Below are positions 10,215 through 21,775 of a DNA stretch of 64,000 nt, one piece after another; position 1 is the first letter of the stretch, and every line of letters starts with the position of its first letter. The notes beneath the pieces are model-generated. The model was not told the DNA's origin. It was given only the letters and a program-made list of their open reading frames with translations, and searched no databases. Source of the DNA: Quercus robur (taxonomy: Eukaryota > Streptophyta > Magnoliopsida > Fagales > Fagaceae); NCBI RefSeq assembly GCF_932294415.1, contig NC_065541.1, positions 33,699,790 to 33,763,789 on the forward strand, read 5' to 3'. The position numbers and the translations under genes were made by a program.

Positions 10215-13200
10215 ATGGTTCGGACTAGATCAAGGGCTACTAGCCCAGGCCATCAGGGAAGCAGCAACCCGCTTCGCGATCGCCAGTCTGCGCCGGTCAT
10301 GCAATCATCTGCCCAACATGCACAATCTATGGCAGACGCTATGGCGGAGTTGACTCGCCAAAACCAAGAATTACGAATGGAGATTAATATGAGGAGGCAA
10401 ACACAAGAAGAACGTGAAGGAAGACAAACAGATGGTCATGGTGGAAGAGAGAATACCGAAGTCGGAAGTCAGTTTAGAGGCACCACTTCGCGAACGGTAC
10501 CATACTTGAAGGAAGAAATGGACCAAATGAAGAGAGTTATGGAGGAGATGAAGGAGAATATGAAAAGAGCGAATCCGATAGAAGACTTGGTTCACAGGAC
10601 TGATTCTCCCTTTACGGCTTCCATCAACGGTCACCCACTACCATCAAAGTTCAAGTTGCCTTCTCTGGATTCATATGATGGAACACGTGACCCGTTTGAT
10701 CACATAGCCACTTTCAAGACCACCATGCATCTTCAAGGAGTGCCTGATGAGATAATGTGTAGGGCCTTCCCAACCACCCTTAAGGGTTCGGCGCGAGTTT
10801 GGTTTAGCAAAATACCTCCAAATTCGGTGAGTTCTTTTGAAGAGTTGAGCAAGTTATTTGTTAACAATTTCATTGGAGGACAAAGGTACAAGCGTTCCTC
10901 GTCCAGTTTGTTGACGATAGAGCAGGGAGAGAACGAGAGCCTTCGGTCATTTATCACCATTTTAACAGAGAAGCTCTCAGTGTGGACGAAGCAGATGATA
11001 AGCTTCTACTGGCAGCCTTCCACAACGGGGTGAATTCAGATCTGTTTATACACAAGCTCTACGAAAAAGAGCCCCAGTCCATGGCCGAACTCATCCATTC
11101 GGCTCAAAATTTTATGAATGCAGAAGATGCAATCATTGCTAAGAAGAGGAAGAGGTCCGAGAGAATGGACGCAAATCCCAGTCGTCAGCACGAGCAGGGT
11201 ACTCGTCCAAAGAAGGGACGGATGGAGGAAAGGAGAGATCGAGAAAGTAAGAAGCCAGGCCCTCCAGTACGGAACCAGCAGTATACCCCTTTAAACGCCC
11301 CACTTGAGCAAGTCCTTATGCAAATCAAGGATGATCCTTCCCTGAAGTGGCCGGAGAAAATGAAGGGTGATCCCAACAAGCGCAACAGGAACAAGTACTG
11401 TCGTTTCCATAGGGATCATGGCCATGACACGGACAAGTGCTTTGACTTGAAGCAACAAATTGAAAATCTCATAAGGCAAGGGAAGCTGAGGGGTTTCCTT
11501 AGACGAGACCAAAGGGACGAGAAACAGAAGGGAAAGATGGAAGATTCATCGCGACCACCACTCGGGGAGATAAGAGTCATCATTGGGGGAAGTACAACTG
11601 GCCAGTCGTCCAAGTCCAAGAAAACTTACTTGAAGGTAGTACAAAGCGTCCAGCTTTCTGGACGATCACCAATAGCAAGATCTACGGACGAGCGGGCAAT
11701 TACTTTCACGGACGAGGACGCTGATAGAATTCATCACCCTCATGATGATGCCCTCGTCATCTCCTTATTAATTGCAAACTACACAACCAGAAGAGTGCTT
11801 GTGGACAATGGAAGCTCAGCAGACATTTTATATTATCCAGCTTTTCAGCAGATGAGATTAGGACGAGACCAGCTCCGTCCAGTGAACTCCCCCCTAGTAG
11901 GCTTTGGTGGGATGAAGGTGCAACCAGTGGGTACCATTTCCTTATCCGTGGTAGTGGGGGCATATCCACGACAGATTACCAAGGATGTGAACTTCCTTGT
12001 GGTAGACTGTCCATCCTCTTACAATGCCATCATTGGGAGGCCAACTTTGAATAGTTGGAAAGCTGTTACCTCTACTTACCACTTATCAATCAAGTTTCCA
12101 ACAGAACACGGGGTAGGACAGGTACAAGGTGACCAACTGGCAGCAAGAGAGTGTTACTTGGCCATGTTGGCCATGGATGAACAAGTTCAAGCAATGAACA
12201 TTGAAGAAAAGAGGGTTGTAGCAGAACCTACTGAAGCATTGAAAGATATTCCTTTGGATGAAGATAACCCTGAGAGGTGTACCAGGGTTGGAGCAGATTT
12301 AGAAGAGAAGATTAAGACGGACCTCGTCCAATTTTTGAAGAACAACATCGACGTGTTTGCGTGGAGTCACGAGGATATGCCGGGTATAGACCCTAGTGTC
12401 ATTACCCACCGTTTGAATGTATGTCCTTCCTCCAAGCCTGTGCGGCAAAAGAAGAGGGTGTTTGCCCCTGAAAGAGATAGTGCAATCAAGGACGAGGTCC
12501 AAAAGCTTATGGTAGCAAAGTTCATTCGGGAAGTGTACTACCCGGATTGGTTGGCCAATGTAGCAATGGTCAAAAAAGTGAATGGAAAGTGGAGAATGTG
12601 CGTTGACTTCACTGATCTGAACAAGGCTTGCCCCAAGGACAGCTATCCGTTACCGCGCATTGACCAATTAGTAGACTCAACTGCAGGCCACAAATTGCTT
12701 AGCTTCATGGATGCCTTTTCAGGATACAATCAGATAAGAATGGACGAGGCTGATCAAGAGAAGACATCTTTTGTCACCAGTCAAGGCTTATTCTGCTATA
12801 AGGTGATGCCGTTTGGTTTAAAGAATGCAGGGGCGACATATCAGAGGTTGGTCAACCACATGTTCCGTCCGCAGATTTGGCGGAATGTGGAAGTCTATGT
12901 AGATGACATGCTGGAGAAAAGTCAGGATGAAGGAAGACATCTAGACGACCTGCAGGAGACATTTGAGACATTGAGGCGGTATCACATGAAGCTGAATCCT
13001 AGCAAATGTGCTTTTGGAGTATCATCAGGGAAATTCCTTGGCTTTATGGTATCCCACAGGGGAATTAAAGCAAATCCAGATAAAATTCAAGCAATACTGG
13101 ACATGAAGCCACCGCAAAATACCAAGGAAATCCAATCCCTCACTGGACGAGTCGCTGCGCTTAACAGGTTTGTCTCTAAAGCTACTGATAAATGTTTGCC

Positions 13201-15418
13201 ATTTTTTAAGGTTCTCAAAAAAGCATTCGAATGGACCGACGAGTGTCAGAGAGCTTTCGAAGATTTGAAGGTATACCTTACCAGGGCACCGCTGCTAAGT
13301 CCATCAGTGGAAGGAGAAGAACTATATTTGTACCTAGCGGTAACCCCATATGCTGTGAGCTCGGCATTGATAAGAGAGGAAGATAAAGTCCAAAGACCTG
13401 TGTATTATACAAGCAAGGCATTGAAAGGAGCGGAAGGACGATATCCACAAATGGAGAAGTTGGCCTTCGCACTAATCACAGCTTCAAGGAAGCTGAGGCA
13501 TTATTTCCAAGCACATGTCATTAATGTTATGACAGATCATCCTCTCAAAAAAGCAATGAATAGACTGGAAGTTGCAGGGCGATTAATCCAGTGGGCTGTG
13601 GAGCTAAGTGAATTCGATATCAGATATCAACCAAGGCATGCCATAAAAGCTCAAGCCCTAGCAGATTTTATTGCAGAGTTTACCCCAAGTCATAATGAGG
13701 CAGAGGACAGCAAGAGATGGATCGTCCACGTGGATGGTTCGTCTACACGGCATGCAAGAGGAATTGGTGTGGTCCTACAGTCCCCAGAGGGAGACAAACT
13801 GAAACATAAAGTCCGTCTACAGTACCAAGCGACAAACAATGAAGTCGAATATGAAGCCCTCCTCAAAGGGCTAGAATTGGCGAAGTCCGTGGAAGCCAAG
13901 TCCATATGTGTCATGGGGGATTCCCAACTAATCATGGGCCAAGTGAATGGGATGTATGAAGCGAAGGAAGGACGAATGAAGAAATACCTTGGTAGGGTGA
14001 TGCGCCTTGTGAAAAGGTTTGAAAAAGCTGACTTCGTTCAAATCCCCAGGGAGGAGAACGTGGAAGCTGATACTATAGCAAAAGAGGCCTCAGCAGATGA
14101 ATCATTAGAGAAGTCAGATGAAGTTCAGTATATGCCGAGTATAGATGCCCAGGAAGTACAGCAGGTGGATAACAGAGAAAATTGGATGACTCCCATTATA
14201 TCATATTTGAAAGACGGACGACTACCAGAAGAAAAGGACGAGGCCAGAAAGGTGAGGGTGAGATCAGCTAGATACGTCCTTATGAATGAAGTGCTATACA
14301 AGAGAGGTTTCTCTCAACCTTACCTTAGGTGCCTAGCTCCGGACGAAGCGAACTACGTGCTGAGAGAAGTTCACGAAGGGGCATGTGGCAATCACTCAGG
14401 AGCCAGATCACTTGTCCACAAGGTCGTCCGTGCAGGATATTACTGGCCGAACATGCAAGCTGATGCAAAAGCATACGTTAAAGTCTGCGACCAGTGCCAG
14501 CGATTTAGCAATGTCTCCAGACAACCATCGGAATACCTCACCCCAATGGTAGCACCGTGGCCCTTCGCACAATGGGGATTGGACATTTTGGGTCCCTTCC
14601 CTTTGGGAGTAAGGCAGATGAAGTTTTTAGTTGTGGGCATCGATTACTTCACCAAATGGGTGGAGGCAGAACCGTTGGCAAATATCACACAACAGAATGT
14701 TAAGAACTTCGTGTGGAAGAACATTGTCTGCAGATTTGGAGTGCCGAAGGTATTGGTGTCTGACAACGGACGGCAATTTGACAATGCACTCTTCAAGGAC
14801 TTTTGCTTACACTTTGGAATTCAGAACCATTACTCCTCGCCTGCACACCCCCAAGCCAACGGCCAGGCTGAAGTAGCAAACTGATCCTTGTTGAAAATCA
14901 TCAAGACTCGGCTTGAGGGGGCAAAGGGAATATGGCCAGATGAATTACCAGGAGTTTTATGGGCATACATGACCACTGTGAGGACCCCTACAAGGGAGAC
15001 CCCTTTCAAGTTAGCCTATGGAAGCAATGCAGTCATACCTGCAGAAGTGCATATGGCTAATCACAGGGTGATGACGTATCAAGACAAGGATAATGAGGAC
15101 CAGCTTCGTCTGAACCTCGATCTAATAGACGAGGTAAGGGCAAACGCAGAATACAGGGCAGCAAAGTATAAGAACCTCATGGCTAGGCAGTATGATGCGA
15201 TGGTGAAGCCTAGGCGTTTCAATATAGGAGATCTCGTCCTGAGAAAGGTCTCTTTGTCAACCAAGAACCCAGCACATGGGAAGTTGGGCCCAAACTGGGA
15301 AGGACCCTATAGAGTAATCAACTGTAAAAGGCAAGGATCCTACTACCTGAAGGCCCTGGACGGGAGAAAGTTGGAACATCCTTGGAATGTGGAGCACCTA
15401 AGGAGGTACTACCAGTAA
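10215..15418 (+). pseudogene. gag-pol polyprotein gene of Gypsy element 1, two lesions
   Basis: The frame opens at the ATG at 10215 (MVRTRSRATS). Gag contains the retrotransposon gag domain (about 10640-11000) and a zinc-knuckle variant (YCRFHRDHGHDTDKC, about 11395). The protease has LVDNGSSADILY (about 11800). Reverse transcriptase shows FTDLNKACPKDSYPLPRID and a YVDD box near 12895. A first RNase H follows to about 13560, then a second RNase H (HVDGSS, TNNEVEYEAL, GDSQLI, about 13715-14085). Integrase has its HHCC zinc region (about 14365-14510) and D,D,E core (LDILGPFP, VSDNGRQFD, GQAE). Two lesions are visible: a one-base loss near 10958 inside gag, and a TGA at 14882-14884, probably from CGA, just after the catalytic glutamate. 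The frame then stays open to the TAA at 15416-15418. Apart from these lesions the copy is well preserved. Confidence 0.93.
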
Positions 15419-16287
15419 GAGTGAACCTATGGACGAGACTGGGTCTTATCTGTCTAATAGCGTACTACTATGAGTGATGCTATTTGATACTACTATGTTT
15501 GGTATTGTTTGTGTGTGAAGTTTGAAACTATGATTTACTTTTTATAGTTGTGTTGTGGTTATGGACGAAGTCATGAAGTATGTATTTATTAAATAAAAGG
15601 GCATCAGTGTGCATGTGCCTTGTCTGTAAACAATATTTATGTTATGTACAAAATGTTGTGTGAATTCTCCATGATATTGTCGTCCATTTCAATCCTCAAG
15701 AAGGTTGAAAGATCCAAGACGAACAAAATCTCTGGACGCAGAGATGTAACGTCTAAATTTTCTTGAATAAAAGAAACCACATCCATACTCGTCCAACTCA
15801 TGGACGAGGTAAAGCCAACTGAAACAATCCAAATTCTGGATGAGACAAAAAGTTGGCAAAATAAGTAGATGGTATGTAAAATTAGTTTGCAAGTCTTAAG
15901 ACGAATCAAGCTAATTAAAAATACTACCTACTAAGACGAGTTAGACTACATGAAAAATATGTATTCTCGACATGGACGAGCTAGGAGTAAAATAGCTTAG
16001 CAGCATCCGTCCATGCAAAGAAAATGAAATCACTCGTCCATGCAAAGAAAATGAAATCATTTATCCATGCAAAGAAAATAAAACTTCATTCAAAGGGTGG
16101 ACATCCTACGTCCAAAAACCCTTGATTAGTTTGAAAAGCAGAAATAGTATACTTAAAAAACCCGTCCGAAAACCATGGACGAGTATAATGTATTCTTGTT
16201 ACATAAAGAAGGTCCAAAAACAAAGGACCAAACACAAAAGTTACAAAAAGAAAGAAAAAGCAAAGTTACAAAGGTTAAAGTCTCGTC
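15419..16287. other. 3' non-coding region of Gypsy element 1
   Basis: No gene is seen. The stretch lies between the end of pol and the 3' end of the antisense gene, so the two transcripts converge here. It contains repeated pieces such as CCATGCAAAGAAAAT (three times, about 16012-16080) and several GGACGAG words. Confidence 0.6.
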
Positions 16288-18484
16288 CTAAGAAGGGGGA
16301 GCATTCACAGCAGGCTCGTCCTGAGGAGGCTGAGTACTGGCGTCGTCTTCCACGTTGACGTCATCAGAGCCAGTCTGGAGGAGAGAGCTTGTGGCAGCAG
16401 CAAGGTTAAGCTTGATTGTGCTGAAGTCAACTTCAGGAAAGTTTTCAATAGCGTCCATTCTGAAATCTTCAAAACCAGCTGCATAATTGCGATCCAAAGT
16501 GTCTGTATACTCTTTGGACGACTTGAACTCAGCCACAGCGTCCTCTCTTGCCTTGGAAAGACGAGCATTCAACTCATTGTTCATCTGTTGTAAGTGATCA
16601 ATGCGCGTCTCCTTCTCCAATGCATCCGTCCTTAGCTCCTCAATCAACTTGTTACGCTCTTTGACCTCGTCCTTAGCTTTTTCAGCAAACCCAGCCCATT
16701 TCTTACAGTCAGCGTTCACCTCCTGAATCCTTGTCTCCAACAAGACTCTTGTCTTGTCCAGCTCCGTTGCCTGTCTAGACGCTGCTATAAACTTCGACAT
16801 GGCCTGTGAATAGACAGAACAACATAGAATGATTAGATGAGGAAAATTTAATAACTAAACAAGGACGAGGGATACTGGCATACCTTGAAGAGGTCATGGA
16901 CGCCTGAATGTTCAAATTCCTTCAAGCCCATGTTGTAGCACATGTTTATATCCTCGTCCTTGACGGCTATCTGGAAACGTTCCCAAGCCAGATCTTCGCT
17001 CTCAATAATGTTCGTAGAAGGCTGGGACGAGCCAGGCGTAGTAAACTTGGCTAAAGGAGTTCTGGGCGAAGTCTTGGACGGAGTGGATTCAACTGGAGTG
17101 GACGAGTCCACGTCGACTATCTGGACGGCAGGCTGAGTCTGAGGAGGTTTTGACTTAACCACCTTGGACGAGCCCTGCTTAACCCTTTTGTCTCTACGAC
17201 TGGGGAGCCCTTCCAGGTCAATACTCTTTGGCAAGAATTTTCTTTTGTCCCCAGCCGTTGGACGCGTCTGACTCTCAGGACGATCCTGGGCCACACCCTC
17301 AGGACGCTTCCCTTCTCCAGCAATTTCCTTCCCTTTATTCTCTTTCATGGTTGACATTCCTAAGACGAGATGAACAAGTTAAGAAATGTATACAAAAAAG
17401 AAAAGGGAAAGGAAGTTTAGGTAAAAACTTACTTTTTCGCACAGTAACCTCGTGAGCTATAGCTTCGTCTGAAGGCTCGGGACCTAAACCCCACTTGGCT
17501 AGACGTCTAAGCGTGACAAGAGAATGGAAGCTCCTATCTGTGTGTAGACGAGCCCTGTGGACGCGGTCACGGTGAAATTTGCTCAAGGACGGACGTTTGG
17601 CAGCTACAACACAATGAACAAATAATGGTTAGAAATTGTAAATGTACCAAATAGGAGTAAGAATAAAAAGAGACAAGGGGAAGGGACGTACCTTCTGGAC
17701 GAAGGTTCCCTAAGTCCCCAGTGTAAGGGGGAAAGGGATCCCTGCCAACGTCCACAGGGTTCCCTGCCCAGAAGCCTGAAAGAAAAATGAACTCCGTCTT
17801 CCACTTCCTATCAGACGAAGCTAGGGACTTGATCAACCTACAATCATTCCCTCTAGCAGTAAACTGATAAAAACCTTCAGACTGACTTATGGTAGAAGGT
17901 TTATAACAATAAAGGAACTCGTCCACTGTAAGAGGACGGTCCCCACCAAAAACTTCCCTCCACAAAATTTGCATGGAGATAATTAACCTCCATGCATTGG
18001 GATTGAATTGACAAACACCTAAACCTAACTTGACTAGTAACTCCCTAGCGAAGGCATTTAAAGGAAACCTAAGGCCACCTAAGAAATAAGATTCATAGAC
18101 GCCTATTCCAAAACGGGGCTCACAACACCACTCTCCACGGACGGGTAGCCTAGGGTTAAACTCGTCTGGGATTTGATACCAGGACCTAAGGCTACCTAAC
18201 CTTTGTTCGTCCGTCTTAGAATGGACGCCTACAGCGCAACTAAAGACGGTCTCTACCTCGTCCGTAGGATTGGACGGAGAACCAGCTTGAGAGCCAGAAG
18301 CTCTCCTAAGCTGTTCTTGGACGACTTCAATAGGGAGCCCAGGGGCCCCAGAAGAGTAGTTCTCGTCCGTGCTTCCTCCACTCTCATCATTAGCACTGCT
18401 AGAGCTAGACCTATCACTAGTATCATCACAATACTCGTCTATAACCTTATTAAGGCTATCTGTAGATGAGGAAGCGACAGACAT
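16288..18484 (-). CDS. Spliced antisense accessory gene of Gypsy element 1 (Transposase_28-like)
   Basis: Four exons join in frame on the minus strand: 18484-17692, 17603-17433, 17359-16884 and 16803-16288, all with GT-AG borders and intron phases 1, 1 and 0. The product is 651 residues with no stop. The first ATG reads MSVASSSTDS. Residues 1-90 are serine-rich and acidic. About 90-264 resemble the 'putative gypsy type transposon' (Transposase_28) family, with GEWCCEPRFGIGVYESYFLG, LRFPLNAFARELLVKLGLG and WREVFGGDRPLTVDEFLYCY. A basic, proline- and lysine-rich linker follows, then a coiled coil in exon 4 (heptads around ELRTDALEKETRIDHLQQMN). Its biochemical role is not known to me. A TATA box lies 161 bases upstream, inside the element. 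The gene ends converging on pol. It is intact although gag-pol is not. Confidence 0.8.
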
Positions 18485-18644
18485 CCCTAACAAGAAACTT
18501 AAACCTAAAGACGAGAAAAAGAAGAGTACCTGGCTCTAGACGGAAGAAGACTCTAGACGCAGAGAACTCCTAGACGAGGCTCTAGACGATGGATGTCAAG
18601 GAAGAAAATTTCTGGAATGAGGAGGGTCAAGGGAGGCATTCCAC

Positions 18645-18652
18645 TATTTATA
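18645..18652 (-). promoter_or_regulatory. TATA box of the antisense gene, element 1
   Basis: On the minus strand the sequence reads CCTATAAATAGTGG, a textbook plant TATA box, 161 bases upstream of the antisense start codon. G-box-like CACGTGG words occur further upstream (about 18700 and 18760). Confidence 0.65.
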
Positions 18653-18823
18653 GGATGCTGACCTGGGTAATCGAAACGACCCAACCAATACAGAAGCAAC
18701 ACGTGGCATCTACCTCGGAAAAATAAATCGACGGAATCAGTCTCTAATAAGAAAAGGACACGTGGTGCAGTAATTATTAACCAATTGTGTCCAAGAACGT
18801 TCAACCTTTTGGACGACTCACAT

Positions 18824-18838
18824 GGACGAGGGGGCAAC
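18824..18838 (+). other. Polypurine tract of Gypsy element 1
   Basis: GGACGAGGGGGCAAC lies immediately before the 3' LTR and is the expected plus-strand primer site. It includes the element's favoured GGACGAG word. Confidence 0.7.
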
Positions 18839-19473
18839 TGATGGTGTCACAAATAATCCCAAGTCCATAACTTGTCCATATGTTTCGTCCAACGACAGAA
18901 GCAACAATAGGCGGAGAAAATTGCAAGTGTACCAGCGACCCTCGTCCGTATATGGACGAGCTTAATACCTCAAGATCTACTCGTCATTTATGAACGACCA
19001 GCCTTCCAAGATGATCTCGTCCGTCTTTCACTAAAAGTGGACGAGATCATCCTGGAGGTCTCGTCCATCCTTACTATGGATGGACTAAAAGTGGACGAGC
19101 TCCTCATGAAGGTCTCGTCCATCCTCATTATGGATGGACGAGTTCATCGGCCCGTCCGACCTAGGTAACTTCCACAACGGTTACTCCCAATTCTCCGGAC
19201 TCTTCGACACTGGGAACGGTTACCAAACAGATAATCGTTCCACACACTATATAAGGCTTCTTCGATGAAGGAAAAAGGTATTGAGACATTTTTCTTACTT
19301 CTAAGAGAATACTTCTTCGTTACAGAGAGTTCAAAGTAACTAACTTAATCATCGGAGGATTTTTGGCCGATCCTCACCGGTCCCCTCTGATTCTGTGTCT
19401 TTGGTATTACAGGAGATAGCCCGAAGATCAACGTTCAAGTCTTATCAACCCACTGATAATCAAGGAATCATCA
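18839..19473 (+). repeat. 3' LTR of Gypsy element 1
   Basis: 635 bases, TGATGG...ATCATCA. It carries ten bases (GATCCTCACC, about 19370) absent from the 5' LTR, and nine transition differences. It is followed by the target-site duplication ATTTT. Confidence 0.95.
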
Positions 19474-19478
19474 ATTTT

Positions 19479-21775
19479 CATATATAACCATCACATTTTA
19501 TTTATCTTTTTTTTTTTTCCACAGTGTTTTCTCAAAACTTTCAACCAAAGACTAATCATTATTCGTGACAGGTGGACCCGTGACAGGGTAAATTGCTGGC
19601 CTAAGGAGTTTTTTCAAAGTACTAGTGTCTAAACTTAAACTAGAAAGCTTGTAGTCAAATCCAAGACAACCACTTTAAGACCGAGTGCCTAACCTCTCGA
19701 CCAACCCCACTGGTTCCCTTTTATTTATCACTCACAACTATTTATCACTCACAATTTTCTATGCTATGTTGATAAAAAGTTAGAATTTTTTTACGCGGTC
19801 TTAAAAATTTTGTAAGAGAAATAAGAAATAATGTAAGTAGATTGTAATTGAGAAGGTGGCCCCTATAGCACATGGGATCACGGATCAACCTTCACAGGAC
19901 TGAAAAAGCAGTTTTCACTTTTGGCCTTTGGGGTGTCGCCATATCTGGCTAAGTATGTGGCATTGAACCTTTTCCACGTATCTAGCAATTACACCATGCT
20001 ATTCTAAGTATTCTTTTAGAATCAAAGGAGAAAAGCACCATTCATTAACACCTAATTAAATACAATTAAAGGAATGGATAGGATATTCTAGCTTCATTGT
20101 CCAATTAAGAAGCAAAGCAACATTCAATCCGGATCCAAAGTGGCTCAAAGGCAGCAAACAGTTTAAAAAGTTGTACAATGATACAAGCAGGGCCTACCAT
20201 GCATTTTATTCTTTCACTATTACTGTGCGCATGCTAACTAGGTCTTTTGACTGATTGACTCAATGCGTGTTTGACATGACGAGGCCGCTATGTGAGCAGT
20301 GCTCCCAACTGGACCGACGACTGTGAATACGCCAGGTTCATATAAATAACTTTGCAAGTTGATGCATTGTTTCCCCAGAGAGAGAATATTAGATTATAAT
20401 TGCCTTCTTGAAAGATAGACTCTTTCCAGAACTTTTCCAGAGAGCCCCATTAACAACATGTTACAGAAGTGAGAGAATGTGAGATCCACAATTTTGCACT
20501 GCCCAAGATTTTAATGGTTAAAGACAATGTTATCTTGGGAAAAGGCGAATATATTTTATTATTAGCAAAAGACAATGTGTCAACAATGTTCTTATTCTAG
20601 ATTTAGGTCGGTGGCAATGCATAGCTGCAAGGATGGTTCAAAAATTGGTTTGTCAACATTTGCATAACAGTGTTTTTGGGTATTATAAATTAAGTGACAA
20701 GTAAAAATAATAAATACAATTTCACTAGGGGGACTTGCAACTTGCGAGAAACTACTTAGAAAGGAAAGCAATAGTAATAAATATTGGGACAGTTAATTAC
20801 AGATGTAGTGAAGTTAATTGTCTAACAATAACTACAGAAGAAACCCCAAAAAATTTAAACCAGCAAGCACAATATCTTTCTTCTAAACCAACCAATCCCT
20901 GCATGCCCTTTTTTGGCTTCAGTATCCCGTGGGGAACTCGCAACTTCCATATCCTGCAAAGTGACACCTTTTTTTTTCAGTTTCTCTAGGCCAAATTGGC
21001 TCAAATCAAAAAAGAAAATAGTAAAAAAGCAAAAGGAAACACGCAACAATTTCTCTCTTTTTTTAGGAAGAAAATTTTCAATAATCACTTTCATCCCACC
21101 AACCATAAAGTTACTATTACCAAAGGGCAAACCAATACCCACACGCCATGTCAATAGAAAAATAAAAATTCCTTCTCATCATCTCTAGGGCAGGTGCTAT
21201 CTTTTGACCTAATGTACACATCATTGTCCCCAGCCGCCGTGAAACTGCTTAATTTCACACACCCCGGCACAGTACCATAAATAATACCATTAATAATTGT
21301 CTATACACGTTAGCGATACACAAAAAGAGTCATCTAAAGACACCGTCTACCTTATGAAATGGAGTAGGCATGTTTCTCAATGCAGATGTTAAAATGGAGT
21401 AGGCATATTCCTATATAAGTTCATATTTTATACATAATTTTAAATTACAAAAATTTGTCATTTATACAGAGTTTCTTAATGACAATCCTTTTCACCTTTA
21501 ATTTTTTAGAAATTTGAAATTTGTCAAAGTTCATCTCAAGAGAGTTGAAAATTATACCGAAATTAAACTCCAATTGTTTTAAAATGATTTCGTAATTTGC
21601 AATTAATTCATTATGTGTGTCCATGCTCAAATCAGTATGGTAAAAACATATTCAAGGAGTTGATAAAAGAATTTTACCATTTGTTGTTGGAATAAGACAG
21701 TAATATACAGTTTAAAGCATACATAAACAGTATAAATATACTTTAGGCAGGTTATAAGTTATGGCCGTAATTAAC
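19479..21775. other. Intergenic, no gene seen
   Basis: AT-rich DNA. A possible tRNA-derived piece at about 19620-19720 is listed separately. A minus-strand 99-codon frame at 20855-21154 has no recognisable domain. Nothing else stands out. Confidence 0.5.
19620..19720 (-). repeat. Possible tRNA-derived SINE fragment
   Basis: On the minus strand the sequence reads TTGGTCGAGAGGTTAGGCAC, which resembles the A box and D-arm of a tRNA-Ser or tRNA-Leu gene. GGATTTGACTAC downstream is a poor B box. No cloverleaf can be completed, so it is at best a SINE head or tRNA pseudogene. Confidence 0.3.

Larger units (their letters stand above)
9530..19473 (+). mobile_element. Ty3/Gypsy LTR retrotransposon, Tat-like lineage (element 1)
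   Basis: This is a complete 9.94-kb element flanked by the 5-bp duplication ATTTT (9525-9529 and 19474-19478). It has two LTRs, a primer-binding site, gag-pol on the plus strand, a long 3' region with an antisense gene, and a polypurine tract. The order RT, RNase H, second RNase H, integrase places it in Gypsy, and the second RNase H points to the Tat lineage. The LTRs differ by nine transitions and one 10-bp indel over 625 aligned bases (about 1.4 percent by eye), so insertion was recent. The heptamer GGACGAG or its complement is strikingly common throughout. Confidence 0.95.

Noticed and set aside
12299-14640. Several 60-80 codon minus frames inside gag-pol of element 1
   Set aside because: All are shadows of the long plus-strand frame, with no domain of their own.
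19620-19720. Functional tRNA gene on the minus strand
   Set aside because: The A-box-like part is present, but no acceptor stem, anticodon arm or proper B box can be formed.
20855-21154. Minus-strand frame of 99 codons ending AKKGHAGIGWFRRKILCLLV
   Set aside because: The last part looks protein-like, but no family is recognised, the first part is low-complexity, and no intron or promoter context supports a gene. Left unannotated.
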